Source: Pachyseris speciosa | Lineage: Eukaryota; Cnidaria; Anthozoa; Scleractinia; Pachyseridae | Length of the DNA: 64,000 nt | Direction: 5' to 3' | Assembly: GCA_016490735.1 (NCBI GenBank) | Contig: JAEMWC010001016.1 | Coordinates: 106,001-170,000, forward strand | Shown: piece after piece, positions 45,856 to 57,579 of the stretch | Position numbering within the stretch: position 1 is the stretch's first letter | How the letters are laid out: every line of letters starts with the position of its first letter | Position numbers and translations under genes: made by a program | The notes under the pieces: model-generated | Databases searched by the model: none | Seen by the model: the letters and a program-made list of their open reading frames with translations, nothing else | Told to the model about the DNA's origin: nothing

Positions 45856-46519
45856 CTCGCTAGCGAGAAATTGAAAAACTCGCTAGCGAGAAATTGAAAA
45901 CTCGCTAGCGAGAATTTGAAATCTCGCTAGCGAGAAATTGACAACTCGCCAGCGAGAAATTGAAAACTCGCTAGCGAGAAATTGAAAACTCGCTAGCGAG
46001 AATTTAAAATCTCGCTAGCGAGAAATTGAAAACTCGCTAGCGAGAATTTAAAAACTCGCTAGCGAGAAATTGAAAACTCGCTAGCTAGTCTAAAGCTTCC
46101 GCCACCGTCTACAACATCCGTCCGCATATTGCGCTTGCGCACGATTGTGAAAAACTCGCTAGCGAGAAATTGAAAAACTCGCTAGCGAGAAATTGAAAAC
46201 TCGCTAGCGAGAATTTGAAATCTCGCTAGCGAGAAATTGACAACTCGCCAGCGAGAAATTGAAAACTCGCTAGCGAGAATTTAAAATCTCGCTAGCGAGA
46301 AATTGAAAACTCGCTAGCGAGAAATTGAAAACTCGCTAGCGAGAAATTGAAAACTCGCTAGCGAGAATTTAAAATCTCGCTAGCGAGAAATTGAAAACTC
46401 GCTAGCGAGAATTTAAAAACTCGCTAGCGAGAAATTGAAAACTCGCTAGCGAGAATTTAAAAACTCGCTAGCGAGAAATTGAAAACTCGCTAGCGAGAAT
46501 ATAAAAACTCGCTAGCGAG
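45856..46519. repeat. 22-bp satellite array, right arm, with a duplicated non-satellite block
   Basis: The inverse of the left array, with the CGCCAGCGAG variant at about 45945 and 46245. A block of unique sequence (TCTAAAGCTTCCGCCACC to CACGATTGTG) appears both before the array (about 45790-45850) and inside it (about 46088-46150). The right arm has thus undergone a roughly 297-bp tandem duplication that the left arm lacks. Confidence 0.88.
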
Positions 46520-46760
46520 AACTCAAACTTTCAAAATGCAACTCAACCATGGTTCTCCAGAACTCGACCATGCAATTTCAAAACTGACCATGTAACTTTT
46601 CTAACTCGATGATATTGAAAGACATTTGGACCAGGATTTACAACTCGATAGGCTTTTGGCAGCAACGGCTTGCCATACCTCCGCCCATTCTCCTCGCGGC
46701 TTCACCGCTCGCTTGCGCACTCCCCGACAAAACCGCCAGCTACGCAGGCTAGCGATCCAC

Positions 46761-46815
46761 TACCCTCCCACGCAGTCGTTTTTAGGGGACTCGTATTTCA
46801 CACGACTGCGTGGGA
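46761..46815. mobile_element. Tiny MITE (about 55 bp) with a 13-14 bp target duplication
   Basis: CCTCCCACGCAGTCG and its inverse CGACTGCGTGGGAGG form the ends. GGCTAGCGATCCAC precedes (46747-46760) and follows it (46816-46829). Confidence 0.8.
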
Positions 46816-46829
46816 GGCTAGCGATCCAC

Positions 46830-47588
46830 GTGTGCTAATCCGTGTTGCCATCAGTGTAATTTATTCGCCTAAGGACCTCTTTCCGTTGCCAATAAAATGC
46901 GTGTTCGATTGCTCCAAAACATCACGACAAACATTGCCAAGGATTCGGTCAGGCGTAATTTCGACCAATCACAAGCGAAATCGCACGAAGGATATCACGT
47001 GCGTTAGAGTGTGATTTCACCAGGTCTATTTCGTACGTGTTGTCAACAGGGTGTTTACTGGTTCACTGCAGAGTGCTTGGTTTTCCGGTAAGTTTTGTTC
47101 TCTAAACTTCTGCTCTAAGCTGAAGGAACAACTCTTGGACATTCTGGATTTATAGTTGTTTTACGGGCCGTTGGAGATCGTTGCAAAATGACTCTCCTTC
47201 GCGCTGCACCAATGATGGTTTGTGCAGTTCCTTGCGTTTGGCAAAAGTGTCAAAATCGAAATCTTTGCTTGTTGTTTGCAAAATTCGACCCACTTTGGTC
47301 ACAGATCGACCCACTTTGGTCACAAAGTCAGCCTGAACTATCACGGTTACAAGATCAGAATACTAAAATGAGCGAACTATCACGGTTACAAGATCAGAAT
47401 ACTAAAATGAACTTTCCATTCAAGCGATTCACAAGAATGCCATTCACCACGTGCATGTGTACCTTTCCAGAATTAGGTCTACATTGTGCTTTCTCCAGCT
47501 TGAGCAGAACTTTGAAACTTGGCTTACTGTCGAATTTGTCATGGTTAAGTAAGTCACTATACAATTTATTTTTGTATAAAAATCTTAT
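46830..47588. other. Unassigned stretch
   Basis: It contains a splice-donor-like GGTAAGTTTTG at about 47088 and a direct repeat of CTATCACGGTTACAAGATC at 47338 and 47378. Open frames here resemble nothing I know. Confidence 0.35.
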
Positions 47589-47599
47589 CCAGTCCTTGG

Positions 47600-48748
47600 A
47601 GTTCAGTCGTTTCGATACACAGTCGTTTCGATACACGTCGTTTCGATACACGGCTAAGTCGTTTCGATGCAAATAGGAAGTCGATTCGATACAGTTAAAT
47701 TTGGAACTAGATGTCTTCAGGAAAAAACTCTCCAAACTTGTTTTATTATTAAATCGCTTAGAATCACGAGCGATGTGACAAATAGCTTTGTGACCTTCCC
47801 AATATCAATAGTTGTCTAAACACCGACGGAACGATCTATTAATCAGTCACTTTGAACTCATCAATCACCAATCAAAGAAAAAGCTGGTTCAATTATACAA
47901 AACTTTTTTAATGCTAACAACGTTCATGGCTTACATGGCTTCTTTTCATACGGTGGGTCCATTTAAATAAGAACATGCTTTTAACAGCTGTCACACATTG
48001 CGTGTGCCATTGTTGAATTCTTCCCATAGACTAAAGATCTTCGTCTGTAAGTTTCGATGTTTTAGTCGCTGGATTCTCTTGAGTTTTTTCTCTGAGACCA
48101 GCCGGATTCGGATTGTTGTCAGACACGCCTCTCTATGTAGCAGGTGTACTAGAAGATAGAAAGGCAACTGTTGCATTTGGATTAGAAATTATAATTTTTA
48201 AAGTAAACCTTGCGTTACATGTAGAAATTATCATTTTTAAAATAAACCTTGCATTACCTTGCGTTACAAAAACCTTCACCATTTTATTGGAATTCATATT
48301 CATGATGTTTCGTTGTTGTCAGCCATTTCTCACCTTGGCGGTAAATAGTGCGAGTTTTAGAACGATGATTTTCAATTAAGCAGCCTCTTGAAATTATTCA
48401 AAGTCCAAAATAGACTTAGCGTCGCACATGCTTCAAATTTAACTTACGTGTTTTATAACCCCTACTATCAAATGTTAGATCGTTTAGCCACCCCAGCCAA
48501 CAAAGCAGGTAGAGCCGGTAAAAAGCAACCAAATGAACCACATAACGTCAAAATTTCAGCGATTATACGCAAAAAATCGTGATCATCGCAGTTATGAAAC
48601 AGAAAATGTTCAATTAACATGACCAACAAGCTCTTTCAGCATTTGATACCGGTTGTATCGAATCAACTTCCATTTTGCGTCGAAACGACTTAGACATGTA
48701 TCGAAACAACGTGTATCGAAACGACCGTGTATCGAAACAACCGTAATC
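47600..48748. mobile_element. Element with GTCGTTTCGATACAC terminal repeats and 11-bp target duplications
   Basis: CCAGTCCTTGG lies at 47589-47599 and 48749-48759. The left end has four to five copies of GTCG(T/A)TTCGATAC between 47605 and 47695. The right end has the inverse set (48655-48745). The inside has no recognisable protein. The design matches the element at 33025-37864, with GATACAC in place of GCTAAC after GTCGTTTC. Confidence 0.83.
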
Positions 48749-49223
48749 CCAGTCCTTGGGAAGTTGGGCTCAAAATGTGGTTGTTCTACTTAGTGTTAAA
48801 GTGAAATCTTGTTCAGTTATGGAATTGCAATTAATGGTGAGCTTATGCACCGGTATGTTTCGTTTGTCTCAGAGCAGCTTGTTTTCAAACAATTTATTTT
48901 CAAGGCAACATCTATACTATCAGTCTCTTGTGTACTTTCGGGTTGTGGGAGGTCATGCTCAACGTGTGAAATATTTAGATCGAGTCGATGTAAATATTGA
49001 TTGCAGAACAACAGTAAGAAGCAAGGAAAGATACTACCAAGTTCGTAAATCCAGGGACAGGGAACCTTCTAGGATTAATGAAAGGAAAATTTTCAAGTTC
49101 ATGAAAAAAGGAACCGGTAGAAAAAGATGAAATTAGCTCTACGAAATTTCACTCCCCCATCATCTAGATTAACAAGCATAGCAGTTCATTACAAAATGTG
49201 GTATGTGATACACCATTGTAGAA

Positions 49224-52200
49224 ATGACTCTTTCTTCAGTTCGTTTTTTTTGCAGAGGCCTCAAAAAACACAAGATCCAGTCACTTAGAACTTCAGACAA
49301 TAAACTCTTCAATGACAAAAAAATTCAAAACACTTTATCTGATCACACTTGTTACCAGGCATGTAGGATTTTAAACTTGGATCTTACTTTTTCACCAAAT
49401 AAAATAAATAATTATTGTTTCTCTACAGAAAATAATGTACATGTCAAATCAAATTCTAGACATCTTGGACGGTGTAAATATTTTTGTGCTGCAAGGAGAA
49501 AACTCTTATTGTCCGGTGATATTGAGTTGAATCCAGGACCTTCAGAATATCTTGTATTAACTCAGAGATTAAGCAATCTTGGCTTAAGGCCGCTAGATGT
49601 TGGTGGTGATGGAGATTGCTTCTTTAAAGCAGTTTCACATCAATTATTTGGAACTCCAAATTCTCATCTTGCTATTAGACATGCTGGGATTTAATATCTG
49701 AGAAATTCCCCTGAACAGTTTATTGAGAGATTTGTTGCAAACTCCTAGTTAGAATATTTGAACAGGATGTCTAGACAGGGAACATGGTGCGATGGTTTAA
49801 TAGTGCAAGCTGTTGCAAACTCGCTCAATATAAGAATACATATCACAGAATCGCATAATAATTTTACTGAGAGGACAATTATTGAACCTGCAGTGTGCCT
49901 ACAGGGAGAGTCAAGGACAATATACTTAGGCCATGTCAATGAAATTCACTATGTCTCTACAGTTCTAGATGTTTCAGTAATTTTTAGAACAACAACAGCA
50001 AATACATGTAGTTCTAGGACACATGCGGTTAACAATAACATAGGTAAGAGTACTTCCGCCAGTGATAAGAAAAACCCTTACATGCGAACATATATGGCAA
50101 AAAGGAGAGCTAATGAAGATTCTGAATGCAGGCAAGAAAGGCTAAGAAAACAACGTAGATATGCACAACAGCAGCGAGCTGCACAGAAAAAATGTTCAGA
50201 GGAGCAACCCACACAATCTAAAAATGAAACACAACAGACAGTTCCTGACAACAACCACAGAGAAGAAAGACTTGATGAGAATCAGCAATATCAAAAGTCT
50301 ATGGAAAATTTAATATCCAAGTTCCACTCCATTGTTTCAAGTGGTCCTTTATACATGTATATTTGTAGTTGCTGTGATCAATTATGGTACAAACACAGTG
50401 TTACTCTTGCAAGCAAAGGGAGATTATCTAATGCAACTGTAGCAAAATACCTATTGAATAAAAAGAGTGTAGAAAACAAAGAATGGTTATGCAACACTTG
50501 CATGAAGTATTTAAAAAAGAATAAGGTTCCACCATTGGCTGCTGTTAATGGAATGCAGTTTCCAGTAAAACTAGAATGTTTTGACTTAAACGAGTTAGAA
50601 TGGAGATTACTTGCTCCAAGGTTAGCATTTCAAAAAGTAATGCAGGCTCCAAGAGGAAAGCAATTGAAAATAACAGGCAATGTAGTAAATGTACCAGCAG
50701 ATGTCAGTAGCACTGTGAACTTGTTACCTAGGTTAGGAAATGAAACTGGAACAATTAAAGTGAAGCTAAAGAGAAGATTTCAGTACAAAAGTTCTGCATT
50801 GTCTTTAAATGTGAGGCCACATAAATTAATTCAGGCTGCCAGCTGGCTTATGGAAAACAGTGATCTTTATAAAGAAGAAGGAATAATTGTCAACAGAGAT
50901 TGGCAATCAAGTTTTATAGATGATGGTCCACGAAGTGATCAGGATGAGCCTGAAAATCAATCTTCAAAGGATGATGACGATATCATTACAGAAAATTTTG
51001 AAAATGATGCTAATGAAAAAGAATTATCATGTAATGAAAATAGTGATAATAATAACTGGATTAAGGATGACGATGAAATACCAGCAGGAGTTACTGACAC
51101 CATGTTAACAGCTCCAGATTTCCTAGATGATACTGAACGAGAGAATATTCTTAATGTTGCACCAGCTGAAGGTTCCACCCCCCTGAGCATATTTAGGGAC
51201 AAACATTCTGAGGAATTAGCATACCCTGGTATATTTTTAGGTAAAAAACGAACCGAAAATGATAAAAGACTTGTACCAGTTCACTACAGTGATATATGTA
51301 AGTCTGAATTGAGACGTCCAGATCGAAGGGCAGCAATGTTTGTTGAAAATATCTTCTTCAAAGCAAAAAAGTTACAAATGAAGATACTTTTAGGCAAATC
51401 ACAAATTGCAATGTGAAAATGTACAGGTGTCAGCAGAAGTCTTACTGCGGGTCATTTGAAACAACAAGGAGCTTTGGAAAGACTAGTTCATCTTGATGAA
51501 GGATTTAAATTTTTAAGAGCATTGCAAGGGTCTCCTCCTTATTTTGAATGTGCTAAAAAAGATCTCTTTGCAATGATGAGACAGTTAGGCCCAGCAACAC
51601 TGTTTTGTAGTTTTTCTGCAGCTGAAACGCATTGGATACACCTCTTAAGGATTCTTGGTAAACTAGTGGATGGAAAAGAATACTCTGATAATGAACTTGA
51701 AAATTTAAATTGGGAACAGAAGTGTAGATTAATTCAAAGTGATCCAGTAACATGTGCAAGACATTTTGATTATCAGTTCAATCAGTTTCTAAACAATTTT
51801 CTCTTGAGTAATATTGCACCATTAGGATCCATTTCTGACTGGTTTTATAGAGTAGAATACCAGCAGAGAGGCTCACCTCATATTCACATGTTGATATGGA
51901 TAACAGATGCACCAATATTTGGAACTGATGATGACGAAAACGTCATCTCCTACATTGATAGAATTATTTCTTGCAGTAAACCTACTGGAAATGTGGACCT
52001 ACTCAACTTAGTTAACAGACAGATTCACAGACATTCACATTCTTGCAGAAAAAGAAATAAGGATGAATGCAGATTTGACTATCCACAACCTCCCATGAAA
52101 TCAACAAAAATCTTATATCCTCTTGATAAAGACACTCAGCCGCATGCAGTTAAGCATTATAGAGAAATCTGGACACGTATAAAAAAAGAAATGAATGACC

Positions 52201-52313
52201 TTAAAGAAGGTAAAAATATTAGTTTTGATGACCTTCTTTGTAATTTAAATGTAACTGAAGAGGATTATAAACTTGCTTGCGTTCATCTCTTAGTTCTCCA
52301 ACTGTATTCTTAA
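49224..52313 (+). pseudogene. Helitron ORF, first part: 2A-like motif, OTU protease, Rep N-terminal domain
   Basis: One frame with three in-frame stops (49693-49695, 49747-49749, 51414-51416). Residues 97-106 of the 49224 frame read SGDIELNPGP, a 2A-type motif, directly followed by the OTU domain (VGGDGDCFFKAV, catalytic Cys at residue 132; IHYVST with the likely His near 49948). A charged linker then leads to a Cys-rich segment (CSCCDQLWY, CNTCMKYL) and the Rep block WFYRVEYQQRGSPHIHMLIW with the HxH metal site. The stop at 51414 falls where relatives have Arg, consistent with CGA to TGA decay. The frame ends at 52313 after a shift near 52275. Upstream ATG choice is uncertain. Confidence 0.85.
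49497..49541 (+). other. 2A-like ribosome-skipping peptide
   Basis: KLLLSGDIELNPGP matches the 2A consensus D(V/I)ExNPG|P exactly, with Gly-Pro at 49536-49541. Such motifs separate protein products during translation and are known from viruses and some animal retrotransposons. Here it would release about 105 N-terminal residues from the OTU/Rep protein. Confidence 0.75.
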
Positions 52314-53431
52314 AGAGGGAACCAAGTGAGTCAAGAATTAACAACTACAATGCATCATGTCTGAGTGCATGGAGAGCTAACATGGACATACAATTTATCC
52401 TTGATGTTTATGCTTGTGCTGTGTACATTGTGTCCTATATATCAAAGGCTCAAAAGGGGATGAGTCAGCTACTTAGAAAAGCATGCAATGAAGCAAAGAG
52501 AGGAAATTCAAACATAAAGCAGCAAGTTAGAGATATTGGTAACAAATTTCTTAACAGTGTAGAAGTATCAGCTCAAGAAGCAGTTTATTTAGTACTTCAA
52601 CTTCCCATGAAAAAATCATCTCGACAAGTAATCTTTATACACACTGCACCTCCTGATGAAAGAGTTGAACTTTTAAAACCTATGAATGAAATTGAAAAGA
52701 TGGAGGATGATTGTGAAGAAATACACACAGGAGGCCTTCTAAAAAGATACACTGAACGACCTCATACACTTGACAGTGTAACTTTGGCAGATTGGGCAGC
52801 ATGGTATGATGTATGTCATAAACCTAATAAAAAGAAAATATGTAAACATGACACTGATAATCTATTACAGGAAAATTTGATTGATGACAAGAATAGTGAT
52901 GATGAATTTGATTTTGATAATCACATTGCAAATATCAAAAATAATACAGAAACTACTCCATACAAGAAACGATCAAAAGCAAGAATTATCAGAGGTGTTT
53001 GGCTCAACAAAGAAGCACACCCAGAAAAACATTATCGTGAATTAATTATGCTTTTCACCTCATGGAGAAATGAACAAATTGACTTGATTGGAAATTGCTC
53101 CACCTTTGAAGAACATTTCTTCCATTTAAAAGATCAAATGTCTACACAAATGAGCCAGTATGCAATTTTCGCTGAACAACTGGATGAAATTCACGAAAAT
53201 TTAAATGAAATAAATGAAGAACACTTTGACACAATAGCTCCAGACACACAACACACTGAACTCCAAGACGAAACTGAAGGTGCAAATGACTTGCATTGCG
53301 ATTTCAATGAAACTTATGATTTATCAGAGGATATTGGAATCCCCCCAGCCTTGATAGCAAGTAATGACTCTCTTGTATTAAACGAAGTGGAAGATCAAGA
53401 ATACAGAAAAAATGGTGCAGATGTTGAATAA
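52277..53431 (+). pseudogene. Helitron ORF, second part: Rep catalytic tyrosines and pre-helicase region
   Basis: Continues the Rep domain after a frameshift. CAVYIVSYISKAQKGM carries the two tyrosines, three residues apart, with the following Lys, as in Helitron Rep motif 3. The later part (SAQEAVYLVLQLPMKKSSRQ, then LADWAAWYD) is the usual segment before the Pif1 helicase. It ends at a stop at 53429-53431 just before inserted sequence. Confidence 0.85.
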
Positions 53432-53449
53432 AGGACAAAAAGAGTTTTT

Positions 53450-53480
53450 AACTCATTCATTGCGAAGCAATGGATGAGTT
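53450..53480. repeat. Hairpin with 14-bp arms and a 3-base loop
   Basis: AACTCATTCATTGC, loop GAA, GCAATGGATGAGTT: 13 of 14 pairs, followed by a T run. It looks like a Helitron-type subterminal hairpin or a simple terminator-like stem. Confidence 0.8.
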
Positions 53481-54383
53481 TTTGTGGAGAGGGGGAAAAC
53501 GGCGTTAGCAGGTGTTAGCAGAAATCTGCGTAGACGGATGTGACGATGGCGCAAGTGACGTAACAAATTGGTTGGATGTGAGCAAGCACTGATCAAGTAG
53601 TTTTCCAGCCACAAATAGCCAATATAACGAGCCTCATTAAAGCACTTTTTGGATGATTGCAAAACACTGCGAGGGAATTTTTGTTCTTAAAGTTAGCTAT
53701 TCAGGAAATAACATTAGTCCAAAACATATCTATATTTATTTATATATTTCTCTTTTCTTTGAAAATGAGCCCGCGTACCAACCCTCCCCTCCAGGGGCTG
53801 TTTTCGTCCATCGGGTCTCATGGTCTCGTGTTCCGTGACAAGGAGGCAGCCATATATTTTGGTAGGAATTTTTTTTCTCCAATTAATCTCTCGGATTATA
53901 TTTATTTCGTGTTAGTTTCTTTTTCCTGTATATTTAAAGTTTTTTTAAATTGATTTTTGTCCCATGTTCCTCGTTTTATCGACGGTCACTCGACAACCTG
54001 AAATGTACGCACCGATACAGTTCCCAAACATTCCAGCATGGAGCAACAGACAATGACCAATCAGGCGTAAGCGTTCCCACGCGCAATTAAGTCAAGATAT
54101 GCAAAGTGATTTTCTCTGCTTTTTGGTCACGAAGTGTTCAAAATAGCTCTTGTTTTATAAAGATCAAGGTGAAATGAATAACAAAACATTGAAAACGGAA
54201 AAAAAGTTGCTCGAAATCAAAAAAAGGTTGATTGAAAATCGAAATTCTTCAAAAAGTTGCCGTCAACTTGTGGACAGGCCTAACACTTTTCATCGACAAA
54301 AAGAATAAGAGAAGGTGCTTTTAATTAAAATGATTTGATTTTAAAATGTTCAAAATGCACAGTACATTGATTAGTATCGTTGT

Positions 54384-54569
54384 CAGGGCCGTAGCCAGAA
54401 AAAAAGTATGACTGAGGCAATGTCAATGAAAAATTATGACTGAGGCAATGTCTGTGGTTAAATTACCTTCCTAGGTATATTTAGGGTGTTTATGATGACT
54501 ATAAACGACAAAAACGAAAGAAGTGACTGAGGCAAGTGCCTCGGTTTGCCTGTTACTAGCTACGGCCCT
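54384..54569. mobile_element. hAT-like MITE
   Basis: CAGGGCCGTAGCCAG at the left and CTAGCTACGGCCCTG at the right. CAGGG ends are typical of hAT elements. GTTGT directly flanks both sides (54379-54383, 54570-54574); the full 8-bp duplication expected is not conserved. The inside has repeats of TATGACTGAGGCAATGTC. Confidence 0.7.
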
Positions 54570-55185
54570 GGTTGTGGTGTGATTGAAAGCCGTGTGCTTT
54601 AAAGGAATCAGGCAACTTATTAAAAGCACAACTAAAGTATTAAAATGCTGCCCTAGAATAAACTTCATGGGCTTGATTGCTGCAAAACTCAGTCATCACA
54701 TAATTTGTTGGCCATGTTATTACCCAAGCGACTTCAACCTTTGTCAAAATTTTCTACCAAACTTTTTACCATTCCGTATTCCGGGTTTCATATTTTGTAT
54801 TCTGGATTCCGAATTCGATGTTTTAGGTAAGCCCGTTCTGGGTTCTACAACATAAATAGCCCTGGAATAGTTTTTCATTTTATGAGACATTTTGATATCA
54901 ATCTTGTCACGGAGTCTGGCTGTATATCGTAGTAAAAGTTGTTCTACATTTTGAAGTTAGACACTGAATTAATTACATGATTCAGTTGTCATTTCTGTTG
55001 GGCATTTAACCTAAACAAAAGGCTTTACAAGCTACATCCAGGAGAAGTTTTACTATTTCATTTCTAAATTGTACTCGTGTTTCTATCATGGTAACAGCTT
55101 TCGTTACGGCGAGATTTCACTGTGTATTTTGCTATATACATGAATGAGTTGGCTCATAGGAGCCTTTGATTTGATCATATTTTAC

Positions 55186-57275
55186 ACCTCATTAAAACCC
55201 CAGACAAACCACTTTACTCCTTTTTAAGTGGAGGTGCTGGTGTTGGCAAGTCTCAAGTTGCTAAAGCATTATATCAAGCAGCCCTGAAATATTAAATACT
55301 AATGCAGGAGAAGATTTCCAAGAAGTGAGAGTATTACTGTTAGCACCTACTGGAAAAGCAGCTTACAATATCAAAGGAAATACAATACATAGTGCCTTTG
55401 GAATACCTGCCAATCAGTCTCTAAGAATGTATAAGCATCTGGATTCTAGTAGACTTAATAGTCTTTGATGTAAACTTGGAAAAGTTAAACTGATATTTGT
55501 GGATGGAATTTCCATGGTGGGTAGCTGCATGTCCAATGTGCAAATAAACAGTAGATTAAAAGATATAAAAGGCAGTAAAGAAGATTTTGGAGGTATCAGC
55601 ATCATTGCTATTGGTGATTTATTTCAACTGCAGCTGGTTATGGATGGCTATATCTTTAAGGATGTGGACAATTCAGAATATGGTGTACTTGCAACAAACT
55701 TATGGCAAAAACATTTCAAAATGTATGAACTTCATGAAATCATGAGGCAAAGAGAAAGCAAACTCTTTGCAGAAATTTTGAACAGGTTGAGAGAAGGCAA
55801 TCACACACAAGATGATATTTTAAAAATAAAAGAAAGACTCATTCAACAAAATATCCCTACTTATCCATCTGATGCACCTCACTTGTTTATACAGAATGCT
55901 AAAGTAAATGACTTCAATGAACGTGTTCATAATGCTTCCACCAATATGAAATACAATATCAAAGCACAGGATAGTGTTGTTGGTGCAAATTCATCAGAAC
56001 TGAGAAAAAAGATTCTTAATCAGATTGCAAACGATCCTCGCAAAACTAAACAACTTTTTTCAAATCTCAGACTGAGTGAAGGAGAAAGAATAAAATCGCC
56101 ATAAATATACAAACAGAAGATGGCATTACGAATGGTGCAGCTGCGGTTATTAAATCTATTCGGCTACATCACAAAGAAAACCAACAGGAGTTATATGGGT
56201 GCAATTTGACCATAACAATGTAGGCGAGAAAACAAGGTATGAAAATAGGCAGTTAAATACACCAACAATTGGCCTCACTTGGACTCCAATAAACCCTGTA
56301 ACTGTTCAGTTTAATGTTGGCAGAACCAAAGCTGCTCAAGTAGTTCAAAAACAATTTCCCTTGTGTCCAGCAGCTGCAAAAACCATACACAGGTCACAAG
56401 GAGATACAGAGACAAGAATTGTGGTAAATTTTAGTACGAAGAAGGCAGTACCTCATATACATTATGTAGGACTTAGCAGGGTAACAACTCTCGAGGGATT
56501 ATATGTTACTGACCTCACTGAAAACAAAATTACAGTAAGTTCTGATGTTAAGGCTGACATGCAACGACTACGAACACAAGGAACCCTTGACCTTTCAATT
56601 TCTCCCCTTTACAAAATCAGTAAGTCTCTGTTCAAAATCTGTTTTCTCAATGCCCGATCCCTTCATAAACACATTGAAGATGTATGCCAAGACCACAATT
56701 TCAAAAATGCAGATTTGCTAATCTTTGCAGAAACTAGGTTTTCCTCACTTGACAATGATAGCATGTATAATATGGAAGGATTCACTTTGTTTAGAAATGA
56801 TAACCACAATTTAAATGTAAGGCCCTATTGTGGTACTGCAATTTACAGTCAGCATTCCTTTGTTTCTAGCTTTCCTTTAAAATGTAATATTAATGGGATT
56901 GAGATAACTACTGTGAGACTATCCACCCTGCTAAACGTAACAATTATAGCAATCTACCGCTCACCAAAAATCTCTGTAAGACTTCTGTGTTCCTCGCTTA
57001 TCGAGATATTACAAAATATGTCATTCCAATACAGAGTGATCATTGGAGATTTTAACGTCAACTGGATGAATGAAGTAGAAAGAGGGCCTCTTTTCAATCT
57101 GTTTACACAACGAAATTACAAACAACTCATTTCACAGTATACAACTGACAACAAAACAATCATTGACCATATATATACAAACATCCCTGATTTTTATGTT
57201 TCTTCAGGAATCTTGGAAACATATTTTACTGATCACAAGGCCATTTGGTTGTCCCTTCAATTTCAAATTAATTGA
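55186..57275 (+). pseudogene. Helitron ORF, third part: Pif1-type helicase fused to an EEP endonuclease
   Basis: The helicase starts with Walker A GGAGVGKS (55230-55253) and continues with LLLAPTGKAAYNIKG, then VDGISMVGS where Pif1 has VDEIS, so the catalytic Glu of motif II is lost. Then IIAIGDLFQL, AAAKTIHRSQGDT and HYVGLSRVTTLEGLYV follow. Frameshifts lie near 55290, 56100 and 56190, and a stop near 55467. From about 56630 the endonuclease follows in one open frame: FKICFLNARSL, LLIFAETR, YRVIIGDFNVNW and YFTDHKAIW, the four metal and catalytic blocks of the apurinic-type fold, all present. Position and fusion are those of Helentrons. Confidence 0.85.
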
Positions 57276-57579
57276 TCCACATTCCCTTTTAATCCAAAAC
57301 TCAACTTGGAAATTTGTTTCTAGGTCAGTATTTACACATCACTACAAAACTAATTTCATCAAACCTACATACAAAATGTTCCTAAATCTAGTGATGCAAA
57401 TTATTCCACAACTCTGTGAGCTAAAATAACAAGTGTTTATTACATGTGCTGTAGATAAATTTTGTACTATTAATATTTTTAACTTACCTATGTACAGTTA
57501 GGTAAGTATTTTGTCTTTATTTCTTATTGAAACTATTTTCATTCTACAATATTAACATCTCTCTCATTTCTTTCTAGCC

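Larger units (their letters stand above)
43600..46677. mobile_element. 3.08-kb foldback element with CTCGCTAGCGAG satellite arms
   Basis: TATGGCAAGCCG at the left and its inverse at the right, with CCTCCG flanking both (43594-43599, 46678-46683). About 150 bases of unique TIR lead into a 22-bp satellite on each side (43758-44452 and 45856-46519), then a shared unique block with GGACGGATGTTGTAGACGG. A unique centre of about 1 kb (44.6-45.7 kb) holds no recognisable gene. It is inserted into an inverse copy of the GC-rich repeat seen at 42.4 kb. Confidence 0.85.
53432..55185. other. Inserted sequence splitting the Helitron helicase
   Basis: The helicase ought to follow 53431 closely but resumes only at about 55186. 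The gap starts with a strong hairpin at 53450-53480 (AACTCATTCATTGC and inverse, loop GAA). It also holds the small element at 54384-54569. The part near 55145-55185 (TGAATGAGTTGGCTC, then GAGCCTTTGAT) resembles 45525-45560. No gene found; edges uncertain. Confidence 0.5.
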
